In this document: positions 54,916 through 64,000 of the stretch, one piece after another
Position numbering within the stretch: the stretch's first letter is position 1
Layout of the letters: every line of letters begins with the position of its first letter
Assembly: GCF_000820145.1 (NCBI RefSeq)
Contig: NZ_CDBW01000006.1
Span: 1 to 64,000, forward strand
Direction: 5' to 3'
DNA length: 64,000 nucleotides
Origin: Aeromonas sobria
GTDB lineage: Bacteria > Pseudomonadota > Gammaproteobacteria > Enterobacterales > Aeromonadaceae
Program-made: the position numbers and the translations under genes
The notes under the pieces: generated by a model
The model's input: only the letters and a program-made list of their open reading frames with translations
Told to the model about the DNA's origin: nothing
Database searches by the model: none

Positions 54916-55344
54916 ACAACTCTTCTCTGGGGAGGGGGTGTCAAAGCTGGGTTCAAGCAATTTTTGGTAACCTGCAAAGGGAAAAAGGCGTTCGTAATGG
55001 GGAATTGGAGGTATAGAAAATCATTTTTGTGTCGTTCATCACACGGGATGGATACATGCCGTTTTTTTGCAAGTTATGTGACCAATAAGAGAGTCATATG
55101 GCCTATCGAAGTGGTCGCATTCTAGCCATTTTGTTCCGTTTTTATCGTTGCCATTGTGGCTTAACTGCATTTTTCCTGTGGTTGCACGTCAAGCTGTGTC
55201 GTTATATCAATAGATACTTTTACGGGGCGGTCAGGTGTGACGCAAATGTGTCGCAGCTGCTGCGCACCGGTTAATCTGCAACGGGTCAGTGATAGCCTCC
55301 GTCAGTGTTATCATGCTGCTCCCTGTTCCGGATAAGGTCCTTTT
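54916..55344. other. Divergent intergenic region, diguanylate cyclase / lplA
   Basis: About 430 bases, AT-rich in the middle, without a supported gene. A CRP-like site TGTGT, six bases, TCACA lies at 55028-55043. The two divergent genes must have promoters here; none is clear enough to mark. Confidence 0.45.
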
Positions 55345-56361
55345 ATGTCCCGTTTGCGTCTGCTTGTCTCCGACTCTCACGATCCCCTGTTCAATCTGGC
55401 CGTCGAGGAGTGCATCTTCCGCCAGATGGACCCCGGCCAGCGGGTGCTGTTCCTTTGGCGCAACGCCAATACCGTGGTGATCGGCCGCGCCCAGAATCCG
55501 TGGAAGGAGTGCAATACCCGCCGGATGGAGGAGGATGGCGTGACCCTGGCGCGCCGCAGCAGTGGTGGCGGTGCCGTGTTCCACGACCTTGGCAACAGCT
55601 GCTTTACCTTCATGGCGGGCAAGCCGGAGTATGACAAGAGCATCTCCACCGCCATTGTGCTGGACGGGCTCAAGCGGTTGGGGATAGAGGCGTTTGCCTC
55701 CGGTCGCAACGATCTGCTGGTCGCCACCCCGGACGGGGAGCGCAAGGTATCGGGCTCCGCCTACAGGGAGACCCTGGATCGCGGGTTTCACCACGGCACC
55801 CTGCTGCTGGATGCCGATCTCGGCCGTCTGGCCAACTACCTCAACCCCGACCCTAAGAAGCTGGCGGCCAAGGGGATCACCTCGGTGCGCGGCCGAGTGG
55901 CCAATCTGTGCGAACTGCTGCCGGGGATCGACCATCAACAGGTGGGCGAGGCGCTTGCCGAGGCGTTCTTCCACCATTACGGCGCGCGAGTTGAGCCCGA
56001 GCATATCTCCCCCGCGCAGATGCCGGATCTGCCGGGCTTTGCCGAGACCTTCGCCCGCCAGCTCAGCTGGGAGTGGAACTACGGCCATGCCCCGGCTTTC
56101 AGCCATCTGCTGGAGGAGCGGTTCAGCTGGGGCGGGGTGGAGCTGCACTTTGATGTGGAGAAAGGGGCCATCACCCGGGCGCAGCTGTTCAGCGATACCC
56201 TGGAGCCAGCTCCGTTTGATCTGCTGGCGGCCGAGCTGGCGGGTTGCGGCTATCGGCCGGACGCCGTTGCCGCTCGCCTGCAGCCCTGGCTGGCGGCCTT
56301 CCCGCAGCAGCAGTGCGAGCTGGCGGAGTTTGCCGAGTGGCTGTTGGCCTCCCTGCGTTGA
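55345..56361 (+). CDS. lplA: Lipoate-protein ligase A
   Basis: The 338-residue enzyme attaches lipoate to the E2 subunits of pyruvate and 2-oxoglutarate dehydrogenases. It shows [15 protein letters not shown] (about 69-83), the GRNDLL stretch and the catalytic Lys region KVSGSAY. The size equals E. coli LplA (338) with its C-terminal accessory domain. It is a single-gene unit ending in a terminator. Confidence 0.96.
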   Translation: MSRLRLLVSDSHDPLFNLAVEECIFRQMDPGQRVLFLWRNANTVVIGRAQNPWKECNTRRMEEDGVTLARRSSGGGAVFHDLGNSCFTFMAGKPEYDKSISTAIVLDGLKRLGIEAFASGRNDLLVATPDGERKVSGSAYRETLDRGFHHGTLLLDADLGRLANYLNPDPKKLAAKGITSVRGRVANLCELLPGIDHQQVGEALAEAFFHHYGARVEPEHISPAQMPDLPGFAETFARQLSWEWNYGHAPAFSHLLEERFSWGGVELHFDVEKGAITRAQLFSDTLEPAPFDLLAAELAGCGYRPDAVAARLQPWLAAFPQQQCELAEFAEWLLASLR

Positions 56362-56436
56362 GGGTGGTGCTGCGCTGATGGCGGTCTGGTAGTAAGGGCT
56401 CTGTCAGCTAGGATGGGAGCAAGATCACGAAATATA

Positions 56437-56465
56437 AAGAGGCGCCTCAAAGGCGCCTTTTTGCC
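56437..56465 (+). terminator. Terminator after lplA
   Basis: GGCGCCT, loop CAA, AGGCGCC, then five T residues (56441-56463). Confidence 0.9.
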
Positions 56466-56584
56466 AGCCCTTGTCATGGCTGATACATGACAAAAAGTAG
56501 GGTAGACCATTAGATATTGTCGCTGTCGGCCCCTCTGGTACAGGGGTATAACGGCCGCACATTTGCTGTACTAATGGTATAAAA

Positions 56585-58279
56585 ATGAGTGACTTAGTTT
56601 ATCTGAAAGACGAAAGCGTCAATGCCGTCCACCCCGATTTTTCCGCCCGTTTCGCCACAGTCAAAGCCAATTTTTTCTCGCGCAATCCCGATCTCTGGCC
56701 CGTTTTTCGCGAACCCGGATTTGCCACCCTCAACGAATTTCGTGCCCGTGGCCTGGCACCGGATGCCCGCCTGAACGCCTGGCCAGATGGCCGCGCACGC
56801 CTTGCCGATCTCTGCGAGACCATGCCGGTGCCCGCCACCATGCGCACCCCGGGCGAGCCGATGGCCGAGCTGCTGTTTGCCGCTGCCCTGTCGAAGGATT
56901 GGGAGAACCCCTCCAGCGTCGAGAACGTCATCACCATGTCGGCGGATCCCGCCATCTACGGCGCCCAGCTGGGCATTCTGGCCAACCCCAATCTGGTCTA
57001 CTCCGAATATGCCGGGGTGGCCGAGGAGCTTGAGAAGAAAGTAGTGCGCCAGATAGCGTTGCTGGCGGGTTATGACCCCGAGCGGGCCACCGGCATCTTC
57101 ACCCAGGGGGGGACCTTCTGTAACCTCTACGGCTACCTGCTCGGCATTCGCAAAAGCTTGCCCGAGGCCAAGCACAAGGGGCTCGGCCACTATCAGGATT
57201 ACCGCATCATCAACTCCCAGGGCGGTCACTACTCCAACATCACCAACCTCTCCCTGCTTGGGGTCGATATCGAGAACAAGACCATCCGGATTCAGGTCGG
57301 CGAGAACAATGACATCGATCTTGACCACCTCGAGCGCACCCTGACCGCCTGCTTCGCCCTGAAGCACGTGGTACCCACCATCATGCTCACCATGGGCACC
57401 ACCGACACCTTCGGGGTGGATCAGGTCAAGCCGGTGTTCGAGCTGCGCAATCGCCTCTGCGAGCAGTTCGAGGTGGCGGTCAAACCGCACATCCACGTCG
57501 ACGCCGCCATCGGCTGGTCGATGATCTTCTTTTTGGATTACGATTTTGCCGCCAACCCTCTTGCCATCAACAGCGCGACTCTGGCGGGGATCGAGCGCAA
57601 CGTGGCACGCTTTGCCGAGCTGAAATATGCCGACTCCTTCACTGTCGACTTCCAGAAGTGGGGCTATGTGCCCTACACCTCCAGTCTGGTGATGATCAAG
57701 GAGCAGGATGACCTCAAGGCGATGGAGAATGACCCGGAGAACTTCTCCTACTTTGAGCGGGACATTCAGGGCCAGACCCACCTGCAATCCACCATCGAGT
57801 GCTCCCGTGGCGCGAGCGGTCTGTTCGGCGCCTATGCCGCCCTCAACTATATGGGGGTGGAGGGTTATCGCACCGTGCTGGCCCACTGCCTGCAAAATGC
57901 CAACTACTTCCGCTTCCGGTTAAGCCAGCTCGGCAACGTCAAGCTGGTGGCGCAGGAGAATCAGGGGCCGAGCGTCGGCTTCAAGATCTACAACCCCGAG
58001 TGGGTGAGCGACCCGGAGGCCGAGTTCGCCTTCGAGCTGGCCCGCTCCAGCGATCCTGCCTACAAGTCCCGCTTGCAGCGCAACACCGACTACCACCGTA
58101 GCCAGTTCAAGGGGCGCGGCAAGGTAGGGCTCTACACCAACTGGGTGGAGGCGGTAGCTCACTCCGACTATGACTCCCGCGGCAAGTACTCCTACATCGC
58201 CGGGGAGAAGGCAGTCTTTATGAACCCCGCCTGCACCCGCGAGCAGATCGACGCCTTTATCGACCATATTCGCGGTTGA
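56585..58279 (+). CDS. PLP-dependent group II amino-acid decarboxylase (PanP-like)
   Basis: The 564-residue cytosolic enzyme has the PLP Lys in VDFQKWGYVPYTSS (about 357) and the cofactor-ring Asp in HVDAAIGWS (about 305-313), with TQGGTFCNLYGYLLG binding phosphate. This is the group II decarboxylase fold of glutamate, aspartate and DOPA enzymes. In Vibrio an enzyme of this size (PanP) makes beta-alanine from aspartate for pantothenate. I favour PanP, but glutamate or another substrate cannot be excluded. It stands alone between two terminators. Confidence 0.85.
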   Translation: MSDLVYLKDESVNAVHPDFSARFATVKANFFSRNPDLWPVFREPGFATLNEFRARGLAPDARLNAWPDGRARLADLCETMPVPATMRTPGEPMAELLFAAALSKDWENPSSVENVITMSADPAIYGAQLGILANPNLVYSEYAGVAEELEKKVVRQIALLAGYDPERATGIFTQGGTFCNLYGYLLGIRKSLPEAKHKGLGHYQDYRIINSQGGHYSNITNLSLLGVDIENKTIRIQVGENNDIDLDHLERTLTACFALKHVVPTIMLTMGTTDTFGVDQVKPVFELRNRLCEQFEVAVKPHIHVDAAIGWSMIFFLDYDFAANPLAINSATLAGIERNVARFAELKYADSFTVDFQKWGYVPYTSSLVMIKEQDDLKAMENDPENFSYFERDIQGQTHLQSTIECSRGASGLFGAYAALNYMGVEGYRTVLAHCLQNANYFRFRLSQLGNVKLVAQENQGPSVGFKIYNPEWVSDPEAEFAFELARSSDPAYKSRLQRNTDYHRSQFKGRGKVGLYTNWVEAVAHSDYDSRGKYSYIAGEKAVFMNPACTREQIDAFIDHIRG

Positions 58280-58351
58280 TGGCGGTCGCCCTGACTGCCG
58301 AACGCGGCTAATAGTGGCCTGTGGTGGTTGGGGGTATCACGCCAACAAGAT

Positions 58352-58387
58352 AAACAAAGGGCAAGCCAGCTGGCTTGCCCTTTGTTT
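58352..58387. terminator. Bidirectional terminator (36-base perfect palindrome)
   Basis: AAACAAAGGGCAAGCCAG pairs with CTGGCTTGCCCTTTGTTT, with no loop bases beyond the AGCT centre, and runs of T and A on both sides. It serves both the decarboxylase gene and the convergent Rossmann protein gene. Confidence 0.92.
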
Positions 58388-58434
58388 TTACGGCTGTGGT
58401 GCTGACGGTGGGAAAGCGGTGGAAAAGGCCGGGT

Positions 58435-59064
58435 TCAGAGGGCCAGCAACTGCTCGTTCTCGACAATCTCGCACCCGGCGGGCAGTTTCGAGAGGGCGAT
58501 CATGGCGTGGGCCACCTGCTGGGCCTCGATGGCGCGCCAGCGGGCGAGCTTGCCCACCAGCAGCGGCCGAAACAGCGGGTAGATAGCCTGAAAGATCTGC
58601 TCAGAGCGGCGCGGTGGCTGGCGATCCCCCAGCAACATGGTTGGCCGCACGATGGCGAGTCGCGGCCAGGATTGGGCCAGCAGGGCCTGCTCCATCTCCC
58701 CCTTGGTACGCGGATAGAGGGCCGGTGAGCCTGCGCTGGCGCCCATGCTCGAGACCACGATCAGCCGCTGACAACCGTGGCGACGGGCCAGCTCGGCAAA
58801 GGCGAGCACATAGTCAAGGTCGACCCGACGAAACGCCTCGGCAGAGCCCGCCTCCTTGCGGGTGGTGCCGAGGGCACAGAAGGCGATGTCGACCGGGCGG
58901 GAGAGGGTGACGCTGGCCAGATCATCAAAATTGACCGGCAGCCAGTGGTGGGCCTCCTTGCCTGGCTTGCGACAGAGCAGGGTCAGTTCATGTTCGGCAG
59001 GCAGTTGCTGCAGCAGTTCGCGGCCGATAAGACCGCTGGCTCCGGCAATCAGGATCCGGCTCAT
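58435..59064 (-). CDS. NAD(P)-binding Rossmann-fold oxidoreductase (atypical SDR)
   Basis: The 209-residue protein starts MSRILIAGASGLIGRELL, with the GASGLIG dinucleotide motif, then VDIAFCALGTTRKEAGS and VVSSMGA. This places it with the atypical SDR/YbjT/HTATIP2-like proteins. The catalytic role is unknown. AGGGAGAATCCCC before ATG 59064 supports this start; the extension to 59103 is rejected. Its stop faces the decarboxylase. Confidence 0.8.
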   Translation of the reverse strand: MSRILIAGASGLIGRELLQQLPAEHELTLLCRKPGKEAHHWLPVNFDDLASVTLSRPVDIAFCALGTTRKEAGSAEAFRRVDLDYVLAFAELARRHGCQRLIVVSSMGASAGSPALYPRTKGEMEQALLAQSWPRLAIVRPTMLLGDRQPPRRSEQIFQAIYPLFRPLLVGKLARWRAIEAQQVAHAMIALSKLPAGCEIVENEQLLAL

Positions 59065-59216
59065 GGGGATTCTCCCTGTGTCATTCGATGGTGTTGATGC
59101 CATGGTGGCTGCTCATCAGCATCAGTCAATTTGCGATCCGCTGCAATGGGGGGAGATGACATCGCATCGTCTGACAAGATAACGGGCAGGATATATAGCG
59201 TGGGGGCTGGATAAAA

Positions 59217-59241
59217 CAAAACCGGCGCGAGGCCGGTTTTG
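59217..59241 (-). terminator. Terminator after bamE
   Basis: On the - strand CAAAACCGGC, loop CTCGC, GCCGGTTTTG, then TTTTAT (arms 59232-59241 and 59217-59226). Confidence 0.9.
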
Positions 59242-59248
59242 CGGGATA

Positions 59249-59587
59249 TCAGAGCGGGGTATTGAAGGCCGCTGGCAGCGGGAAGTCACCCGTCACCGTG
59301 GTGAGCCTCTCATTGGCGAAGGTGACGGTGAGCTCTTTACGCTCCTTGTCGCCGTGGCCCGGCTGGAATTCATAGAGGTAGTACCAGCTGTTGGGGTCAA
59401 AGCCGTCGCGCAGCATGGGGCTGCCCAGCACATAGCTGACCTGCTCGCGGGTCATCCCCTGGCGCAGTTTGTCGACCTGTTTTTGTTCCACATAGTTGCC
59501 CTGGGGAATATCAATGCGATAGACCAGGCTGCAACCGGAGAGGGTGAGGGCGGTCAAAGCCGCGGCAATCAGGTGTTTCATCCGCAT
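59249..59587 (-). CDS. bamE: Outer-membrane assembly lipoprotein BamE (SmpA)
   Basis: The 112-residue lipoprotein has lipobox TLSGC and the conserved KLRQGMTREQVSYVLGSPML and WYYLYEF motifs. It supports the BamABCDE complex that inserts beta-barrel proteins. ATG 59581 is an alternative start two codons in. Size equals E. coli BamE (113). Confidence 0.96.
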   Translation of the reverse strand: MRMKHLIAAALTALTLSGCSLVYRIDIPQGNYVEQKQVDKLRQGMTREQVSYVLGSPMLRDGFDPNSWYYLYEFQPGHGDKERKELTVTFANERLTTVTGDFPLPAAFNTPL

Positions 59588-59682
59588 ATCGAGTTCAGAT
59601 CATCCATACAGTCTTTTTGGCTCGGCAAATCATACCGACTCCCTCCACGGAAGTAAAAAGCCATTGATCCATCAGCCAATAA

Positions 59683-59705
59683 AAAGGGCCGCAGTGCGAC
59701 CCTTA
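59683..59705 (-). terminator. Terminator after the iron alcohol dehydrogenase
   Basis: On the - strand AAGGG-TCGC, loop ACT, GCGG-CCCTT then TTT. The stem has a small internal mismatch. Confidence 0.7.
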
Positions 59706-59723
59706 TCGGCAATCACGCAACCA

Positions 59724-60875
59724 TTACATCGCTGCGCGGAAGATGGCGACGATCTCTTCGTGGCTCGCCTGTTTCGGGTTGGTGAAGCCGCAGGCATCTT
59801 TCAGGGCGTTGCTGGCTAGGGTATCGAAGTCATCTGCCTTGACGCCCAGCTGCTCCAGACCGGCCGGGATCTTCACATCCAGCGCCAGCTGCTTGATGGC
59901 GGCAATGGCGGCGGCGGCGCCTTGCTCATCGTTCATGGCGCTCACGTCCACACCCATGTAGCGGGCCACCTCTTTCAGACGGGCAGCGCTCACCTGGGCG
60001 TTGTAGGTCTGAACGTGGGGCAGCAGTACGGCGTTGCAGACACCGTGGGGCAGATCGTAGAAACCGCCCAGCTGGTGCGCCATGGCGTGTACGTAACCCA
60101 GGCTTGCGTTGTTGAAGGCCATGCCGGCCAGGAACTGGGCATAGGCCATCTGCTCGCGGGCGTGCAGATCATCGCCGTGGTTGACGGCGGTGCGCAGGTG
60201 CTTGGCAACCAGCTCGATGGCCATCACGGCGCTGGCATCGGTCACCGGAGTGGCGATGATGGAGACATAGGCCTCGATGGCGTGGGTCAGGGCATCCATA
60301 CCGGTGGCGGCGGTCAGACCGGCCGGCTTGGCCAGCATCAGCTCGGGGTCGTTGACCGACATCAGCGGGGTAACGTGCTTGTCGATGATGGCCATTTTCA
60401 CGTGGCGCGCTTCGTCGGTGATGATGCAGAAGCGGGTCATCTCGGAGGCGGTACCGGCGGTGGTGTTGATGGCGATGAGCGGCAGTTGCGGCTTGGCGGA
60501 GCGATCCACCCCTTCGTAATCCTTGATGCTGCCACCGTTGGCGGCAACCAGCGCGATGCCCTTGGCGCAGTCATGGGGCGAGCCGCCGCCCAGCGAGATG
60601 ACGCAGTCGCAGCCGTTGGCCTTGATCATCGCCAGACCCGACTCGACGTTGGTCATGGTGGGGTTCGGCTTGGTTTCATCGAAAACCACGCTTTCAATAC
60701 CATGTTCAGCCAGCAGGGTGGTGAGCTTGGCGACCACGCCGATCTGGTTGAGGATCTTGTCGGTAACGATCAACGCTTTGCGATAGCCGTAACCCTTGAT
60801 ATCGGCGGCGGCCTCTTGCAGACAACCGGCACCCATCAGGTTGATTGCAGGAATATAGAACTTGAATGTAGCCAT
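59724..60875 (-). CDS. Iron-containing alcohol dehydrogenase (YiaY-like)
   Basis: The 383-residue group III enzyme has the NAD loop [11 protein letters not shown] and the iron ligands in [10 protein letters not shown] and [16 protein letters not shown]. It resembles YiaY/FucO, which oxidise or reduce short alcohols and L-threonine. AGGGAG stands before ATG 60875; the frame to 60899 is longer. Substrate cannot be fixed from sequence. Confidence 0.9.
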   Translation of the reverse strand: MATFKFYIPAINLMGAGCLQEAAADIKGYGYRKALIVTDKILNQIGVVAKLTTLLAEHGIESVVFDETKPNPTMTNVESGLAMIKANGCDCVISLGGGSPHDCAKGIALVAANGGSIKDYEGVDRSAKPQLPLIAINTTAGTASEMTRFCIITDEARHVKMAIIDKHVTPLMSVNDPELMLAKPAGLTAATGMDALTHAIEAYVSIIATPVTDASAVMAIELVAKHLRTAVNHGDDLHAREQMAYAQFLAGMAFNNASLGYVHAMAHQLGGFYDLPHGVCNAVLLPHVQTYNAQVSAARLKEVARYMGVDVSAMNDEQGAAAAIAAIKQLALDVKIPAGLEQLGVKADDFDTLASNALKDACGFTNPKQASHEEIVAIFRAAM

Positions 60876-61257
60876 GATGGACTCCCTATAGTTAGCCATT
60901 TAGTGGTAATTGAGGGCTAAGTTACCATCATGGGTGGGATACAAAAGCATCTTGTTTACAACTTTACGGGGTCGATCACGAGTCGTTAATTAAGCGCTGA
61001 ACCAGACTTGACTTTCCCGCTTAGTGTTCACTTTTCAGAAAAACGTTTGTCAATTATTTCATTGGGTTAGCAAACGTTTTGCGCGGAGTTTGTAACTGTC
61101 AATGCGTGGAAGTGTGAGGCGCTTCAAGGAATTGGAAAGCGCTTTCGACCATAGTTGGCGCCTCCCCAAAGAGGGGGGTAAAGGCTTGAAAGTATCATAA
61201 AGAATCATCTTAACTTGCGCCCTGACCATGCTGGCAGGGGGCAACCAGGAGTCCAAT
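60876..61257. promoter_or_regulatory. Divergent control region, alcohol dehydrogenase / udp
   Basis: About 380 bases with two LacI-family (CytR/PurR-like) dyads: AGAAAAACGTTTGTCA (61037-61052) and TAGCAAACGTTTTGCG (61068-61083), both centred on ACGTT. A CRP-like half site TGTGA followed six bases later by TCAAG is at 61113-61128, and AAAGCGCTTT at 61136-61145. E. coli udp is controlled by CytR and CRP, so the layout fits. No gene seen. Confidence 0.6.
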
Positions 61258-62013
61258 ATGTCTGATGTATTTCACTTGGGTTTGAAGAAAGCGGATCTGC
61301 AAGGCGCCACCCTGGCGATCGTCCCCGGTGACCCCGAGCGCGTCAAGCGCATCGCAGAGATGCTGGATAACCCGGTGCACCTGGCCAGCCATCGTGAATT
61401 CACTTCCTGGCGCGGCGAGATGGACGGCAAGGCCGTGATCATCTGCTCTACCGGTATCGGTGGCCCGTCCACCTCCATCGCGGTAGAAGAGCTGGCCCAG
61501 CTGGGTATCAACACCTTCCTGCGTATCGGCACCACCGGTGCCATCCAGCCGCACCTGAACGTGGGCGACGTGATTGTGACTACCGGTTCTGTGCGCCTTG
61601 ACGGTGCCAGCCTGCACTTTGCACCGATGGAGTTCCCGGCTGTTGCCGACTTCGACTGCACCACAGCGCTGGTCAACACCGCCAAAGAGATGGGTTCCAA
61701 GCTGCACATCGGTGTGACTGCCTCTTCCGATACCTTCTACCCGGGTCAGGAGCGTTACGACACCGTATCTGGCCGCGTAGTGAGCCGTTTCCAGGGTTCC
61801 ATGAAAGAGTGGCAAGCCATGGGCGTGCTGAACTATGAGATGGAATCCGCAACCCTGCTGACCATGTGCACCAGCCAGGGCCTGCGTGCCGGTATGGTGG
61901 CTGGCGTTATCGTCAACCGTACCCAGCAGGAAATCCCGAACGCCGAGACCATGGCGAAAACCGAATCTGATGCCATCAAGATCGTATTGGGTGCTGCCCG
62001 CAAGCTGATCTGA
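61258..62013 (+). CDS. udp: Uridine phosphorylase
   Basis: The 251-residue hexameric enzyme converts uridine and phosphate to uracil and ribose 1-phosphate. It has [30 protein letters not shown], the RIGTTGAIQ phosphate site and [13 protein letters not shown] 61258 is placed after AGGAG; the frame to 61228 is an extension. Size near E. coli Udp (253). Confidence 0.96.
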   Translation: MSDVFHLGLKKADLQGATLAIVPGDPERVKRIAEMLDNPVHLASHREFTSWRGEMDGKAVIICSTGIGGPSTSIAVEELAQLGINTFLRIGTTGAIQPHLNVGDVIVTTGSVRLDGASLHFAPMEFPAVADFDCTTALVNTAKEMGSKLHIGVTASSDTFYPGQERYDTVSGRVVSRFQGSMKEWQAMGVLNYEMESATLLTMCTSQGLRAGMVAGVIVNRTQQEIPNAETMAKTESDAIKIVLGAARKLI

Positions 62014-62020
62014 TAGCAGA

Positions 62021-62037
62021 GCTCTTGTTACAAGAGC
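62021..62037 (+). repeat. Short hairpin after udp
   Basis: GCTCTTG, TTA, CAAGAGC. No T-run follows, so it is not a proven terminator. Confidence 0.5.
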
Positions 62038-62182
62038 ACCGAGTGGGGGGTGGGGGCCGTTGCGAAAGCGCGGCCCCTATCTTTATCCGCCGTTTGCCCC
62101 TGTTCTTCTCCCGTCACCCCTTTCACTGATCCCGCCGCACTCGCGCTGATTGCCATCTACTGACGGCCTCTACTCATTGCCT

Positions 62183-62878
62183 CTAAAAAGGGGCTGCACA
62201 GCGGATCTGCATCGGCTCGCCGCTCACCGGATGAGTAAAATCCAGCTCGCTGGCGTGCAGCATCAGCCGCGGTGCCTGTTCGCAGCCAGGCAGCTGCAGG
62301 CCGCCATAGAGATCGCAGCCGAGGATGGGGTGGCCCAGTAACTGGCTGTGGATCCGCAGTTGATGAGTGCGGCCGGTCTCAGGCACCAGCCGCACCCGGG
62401 TCAGTGGCACAACCTGGCCTTGCATTAGCTGATCCAGCAACTCAATCACCTGATAGCGGGAGCGGGAGGGTTTACCGCTGGCGGCGCAGATCTTCATCAG
62501 CGGAAAGATCGCCGGATCCTTGGCGATAGGGGCGTCGATCACCCCTTCATCGCCAGCCAGATGGCCGCAGAGCAGGGCGCTGTAGGCCTTGCTTACCGCC
62601 CGCTGGCTGAATTGCTGGCAGAGCTGGGCGTTGATGGTCTTGTTTTTGGCCACCACCATGATGCCTGAGGTGCCGAAGTCGAGGCGATGCACCAGGGTGC
62701 AGCCGGAGTGATCCTGCACCAGTCGATAGTGAACCGAGTCGAGGTTCTGCGGGTTCTTGCCCGACAGGCTCAGCAGGCCGCTTGGCTTGTTGATCAGCAG
62801 CAGGTGCTCATCTTCAAACAACGTCTCGATGGCGGCACTGCAGGGCGGGGCGATAAAGGTGTCGACGATAACAGACAT
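62183..62878 (-). CDS. RluA-family RNA pseudouridine synthase
   Basis: The 231-residue enzyme has LFEDEHLLLINKPSGLLS and the catalytic HRLDFGTSG with the conserved Asp, then GRTHQLRIH. It isomerises uridine to pseudouridine in rRNA or tRNA; the target is not defined. E. coli RluA has 219 residues and starts at the same point relative to these motifs, supporting ATG 62878. The in-frame extension to 63142 is rejected; ATG 62911 would also be possible. Confidence 0.92.
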   Translation of the reverse strand: MSVIVDTFIAPPCSAAIETLFEDEHLLLINKPSGLLSLSGKNPQNLDSVHYRLVQDHSGCTLVHRLDFGTSGIMVVAKNKTINAQLCQQFSQRAVSKAYSALLCGHLAGDEGVIDAPIAKDPAIFPLMKICAASGKPSRSRYQVIELLDQLMQGQVVPLTRVRLVPETGRTHQLRIHSQLLGHPILGCDLYGGLQLPGCEQAPRLMLHASELDFTHPVSGEPMQIRCAAPF

Positions 62879-63135
62879 AGGGCGCACGGGCTGGAAACGG
62901 GGGGCGATCATACCCGAACCGGCGCGGCCGGGCGAATGGGCGGTGCGCTGTCTCGGGAAATGAACGGGATTGCGCCATGCAACCTCTTGATAATGAGCCG
63001 CTCTGATCGCGCGACGGCGTGAAGTGCAAACCCTTCTGGTCACCCACAAGGCCCCGTTTTGTGACCCCTTCCCGAGTTCATCCGAAGCTTGCTTGTTAAG
63101 GTATGGCTCCCTGTTATGTTGTAAGGACCCTTTCC
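62879..63135. other. Divergent intergenic region, RluA-family gene / nucleoside hydrolase
   Basis: 257 bases. AAGGA at 63123-63127 serves the nucleoside hydrolase start. No structured element is evident. Confidence 0.4.
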
Positions 63136-64000
63136 ATGGCACTGCCCGTTATTCTCGATTGTGATCCCGGCCACGACGACGCCATCGCCCTCATTCTGGC
63201 GCTGGCCAGCCCCGAACTGAACGTGCTGGCGGTCACCACCAGTGCGGGCAACCAGACGCCGGACAAGACCCTCAACAATGCCCTGCGCATCCTCACCCTG
63301 CTGGGGCGAGACGACATTCCGGTGGCGGCGGGGGCGCCGAAGCCACTGGCCCGCGAGCTGATTATCGCCGACAACGTCCACGGCGAGTCGGGGCTCGATG
63401 GTCCCAAGCTGCCGGATCCCGCCTTTGCGCCGCAGGCCATGACGGGGATTGAATTGATGGCCAAGTGCTTGCGCGAGAGCCCGCAGCCCGTGACCCTGGT
63501 ACCGACCGGGCCGCTGACCAATATCGCCCTGCTGCTGGCGGCCCACCCGGAGCTCAAGCCCAGGATTGCCCGCATCGTATTGATGGGGGGCGCCGCAGGG
63601 GCGGGCAACTGGACCCCTGCGGCGGAATTCAATATTTATGTCGACCCGGAGGCGGCCGATATGGTGTTCAATTCAGGTATTCCCATCACCATGTGTGGCC
63701 TCGATGTGACCCATGAGGCGCAGGTGATGGATGAGGATATCGAGCGGGTGCGCGCCATCACCAATCCGGTGGCCCAGTGCGTCGCCGAGCTGCTCGACTT
63801 TTTCATGATCTACCACCGGGATCCCAAGTGGGGATTTGCTGGTGCACCGCTCCACGACCCCTGTACCATTGCCTGGTTGCTGGCTCCCGAACTGTTCCAC
63901 GGGGTCGAGTGCCGGGTCGATATCGAGACTCGGGGGGAGCATACAGTGGGGATGACGGTGGTGGATCGTTATGGTCTGACCGGCAAGCCAGCCAATGCGT
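63136..64000 (+). CDS. Nucleoside hydrolase (RihA/IunH family), cut by window end
   Basis: The visible 288 codons start [18 protein letters not shown], holding the DxDxGxDD calcium-binding motif, then [41 protein letters not shown] and a C-terminal catalytic His expected in HDPCTIAW. It splits ribonucleosides into base and ribose. Full-length relatives are about 311 residues, so only the last part is missing. It lies one gene from udp, both being salvage enzymes. Confidence 0.93.
   Translation, partial: MALPVILDCDPGHDDAIALILALASPELNVLAVTTSAGNQTPDKTLNNALRILTLLGRDDIPVAAGAPKPLARELIIADNVHGESGLDGPKLPDPAFAPQAMTGIELMAKCLRESPQPVTLVPTGPLTNIALLLAAHPELKPRIARIVLMGGAAGAGNWTPAAEFNIYVDPEAADMVFNSGIPITMCGLDVTHEAQVMDEDIERVRAITNPVAQCVAELLDFFMIYHRDPKWGFAGAPLHDPCTIAWLLAPELFHGVECRVDIETRGEHTVGMTVVDRYGLTGKPANA

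Noticed and set aside
53773..55125. Long + strand frame over the diguanylate cyclase gene
   Set aside because: The - strand frame has all GGDEF and hemerythrin motifs; this one has none.
56594..57895. Antisense frame over the PLP decarboxylase
   Set aside because: Shadow of a gene with a clear PLP-lysine motif on the + strand.
62879..63142. N-terminal extension of the RluA-family protein
   Set aside because: The shorter start gives the normal length and position of motifs; the extension has Arg/Ser-rich composition and no domain.

Overview
The window reads as a contiguous piece of a gammaproteobacterial chromosome. The combination of MacAB plus a lipoprotein TolC homologue, family II pyrophosphatase PpaC, nadK/recN next to grpE-dnaK-dnaJ, a scr sucrose regulon, and a capsule export set of the Wza/Wzb/Wzc plus GfcABCD type fits Aeromonas best. 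The genus call is an inference from gene content and base composition, not from a marker gene. No rRNA, tRNA, CRISPR array, transposase or prophage gene was seen.

Region 1 (1-20266) is a surface polysaccharide island on the + strand. It opens with a JUMPstart/ops-like element (about 237-269), which points to RfaH-dependent elongation. Then come a sugar-phosphate initiating transferase, a cytidylyltransferase/short-chain reductase pair, a Wzx-type flippase, a TagF/TagB-like polyol-phosphate transferase, a Wzy-type polymerase and three glycosyltransferases. This AT-rich part (about 700-9200) ends abruptly at wza-wzb-wzc. Those are followed by gfcABCD/yjbEFGH, an O-antigen-ligase-family protein and an H-NS paralogue. 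Together they look like one Wzy-dependent pathway making a polymer that probably carries glycerol phosphate or another polyol phosphate.

Region 2 (20700-33825) is mostly core genes. It holds the macA-macB-tolC-like efflux operon (- strand), ppaC, recN with two LexA boxes, nadK, then grpE, dnaK and dnaJ on the + strand with recognisable sigma-32 promoters.

Region 3 (33900-40604) is a complete sucrose regulon: porin ScrY, fructokinase ScrK, PTS transporter ScrA, hydrolase ScrB and repressor ScrR. Three matching operators, two of them beside CRP-like sites, tie it together.

Region 4 (40640-52402) is accessory membrane and ion biology. An MgtC-family protein lies downstream of a small free-standing ACT-like protein, whose 5' leader can fold into a junction followed by mutually exclusive hairpins (candidate cis-regulatory RNA). 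Next is a BigR/YgaV-type ArsR regulator with a perfect palindromic operator, a DUF2892 protein, two YeeE/YedE half-proteins and an RND efflux pair. A four-gene HlyD/ABC/FtsX exporter follows.

Region 5 (52450-64000) has a multidomain diguanylate cyclase (NMT1-like sensor, PAS, GGDEF, hemerythrin), lipoate ligase, a PLP decarboxylase, a Rossmann-fold protein, BamE, an iron alcohol dehydrogenase, uridine phosphorylase, an RluA-family pseudouridine synthase and a nucleoside hydrolase cut by the window end.

The least familiar features are the polyol-phosphate module in region 1, the MgtC/ACT pair with its leader, the hemerythrin-tailed diguanylate cyclase, and an imperfect 54-bp tandem duplication of that gene's 3' end.
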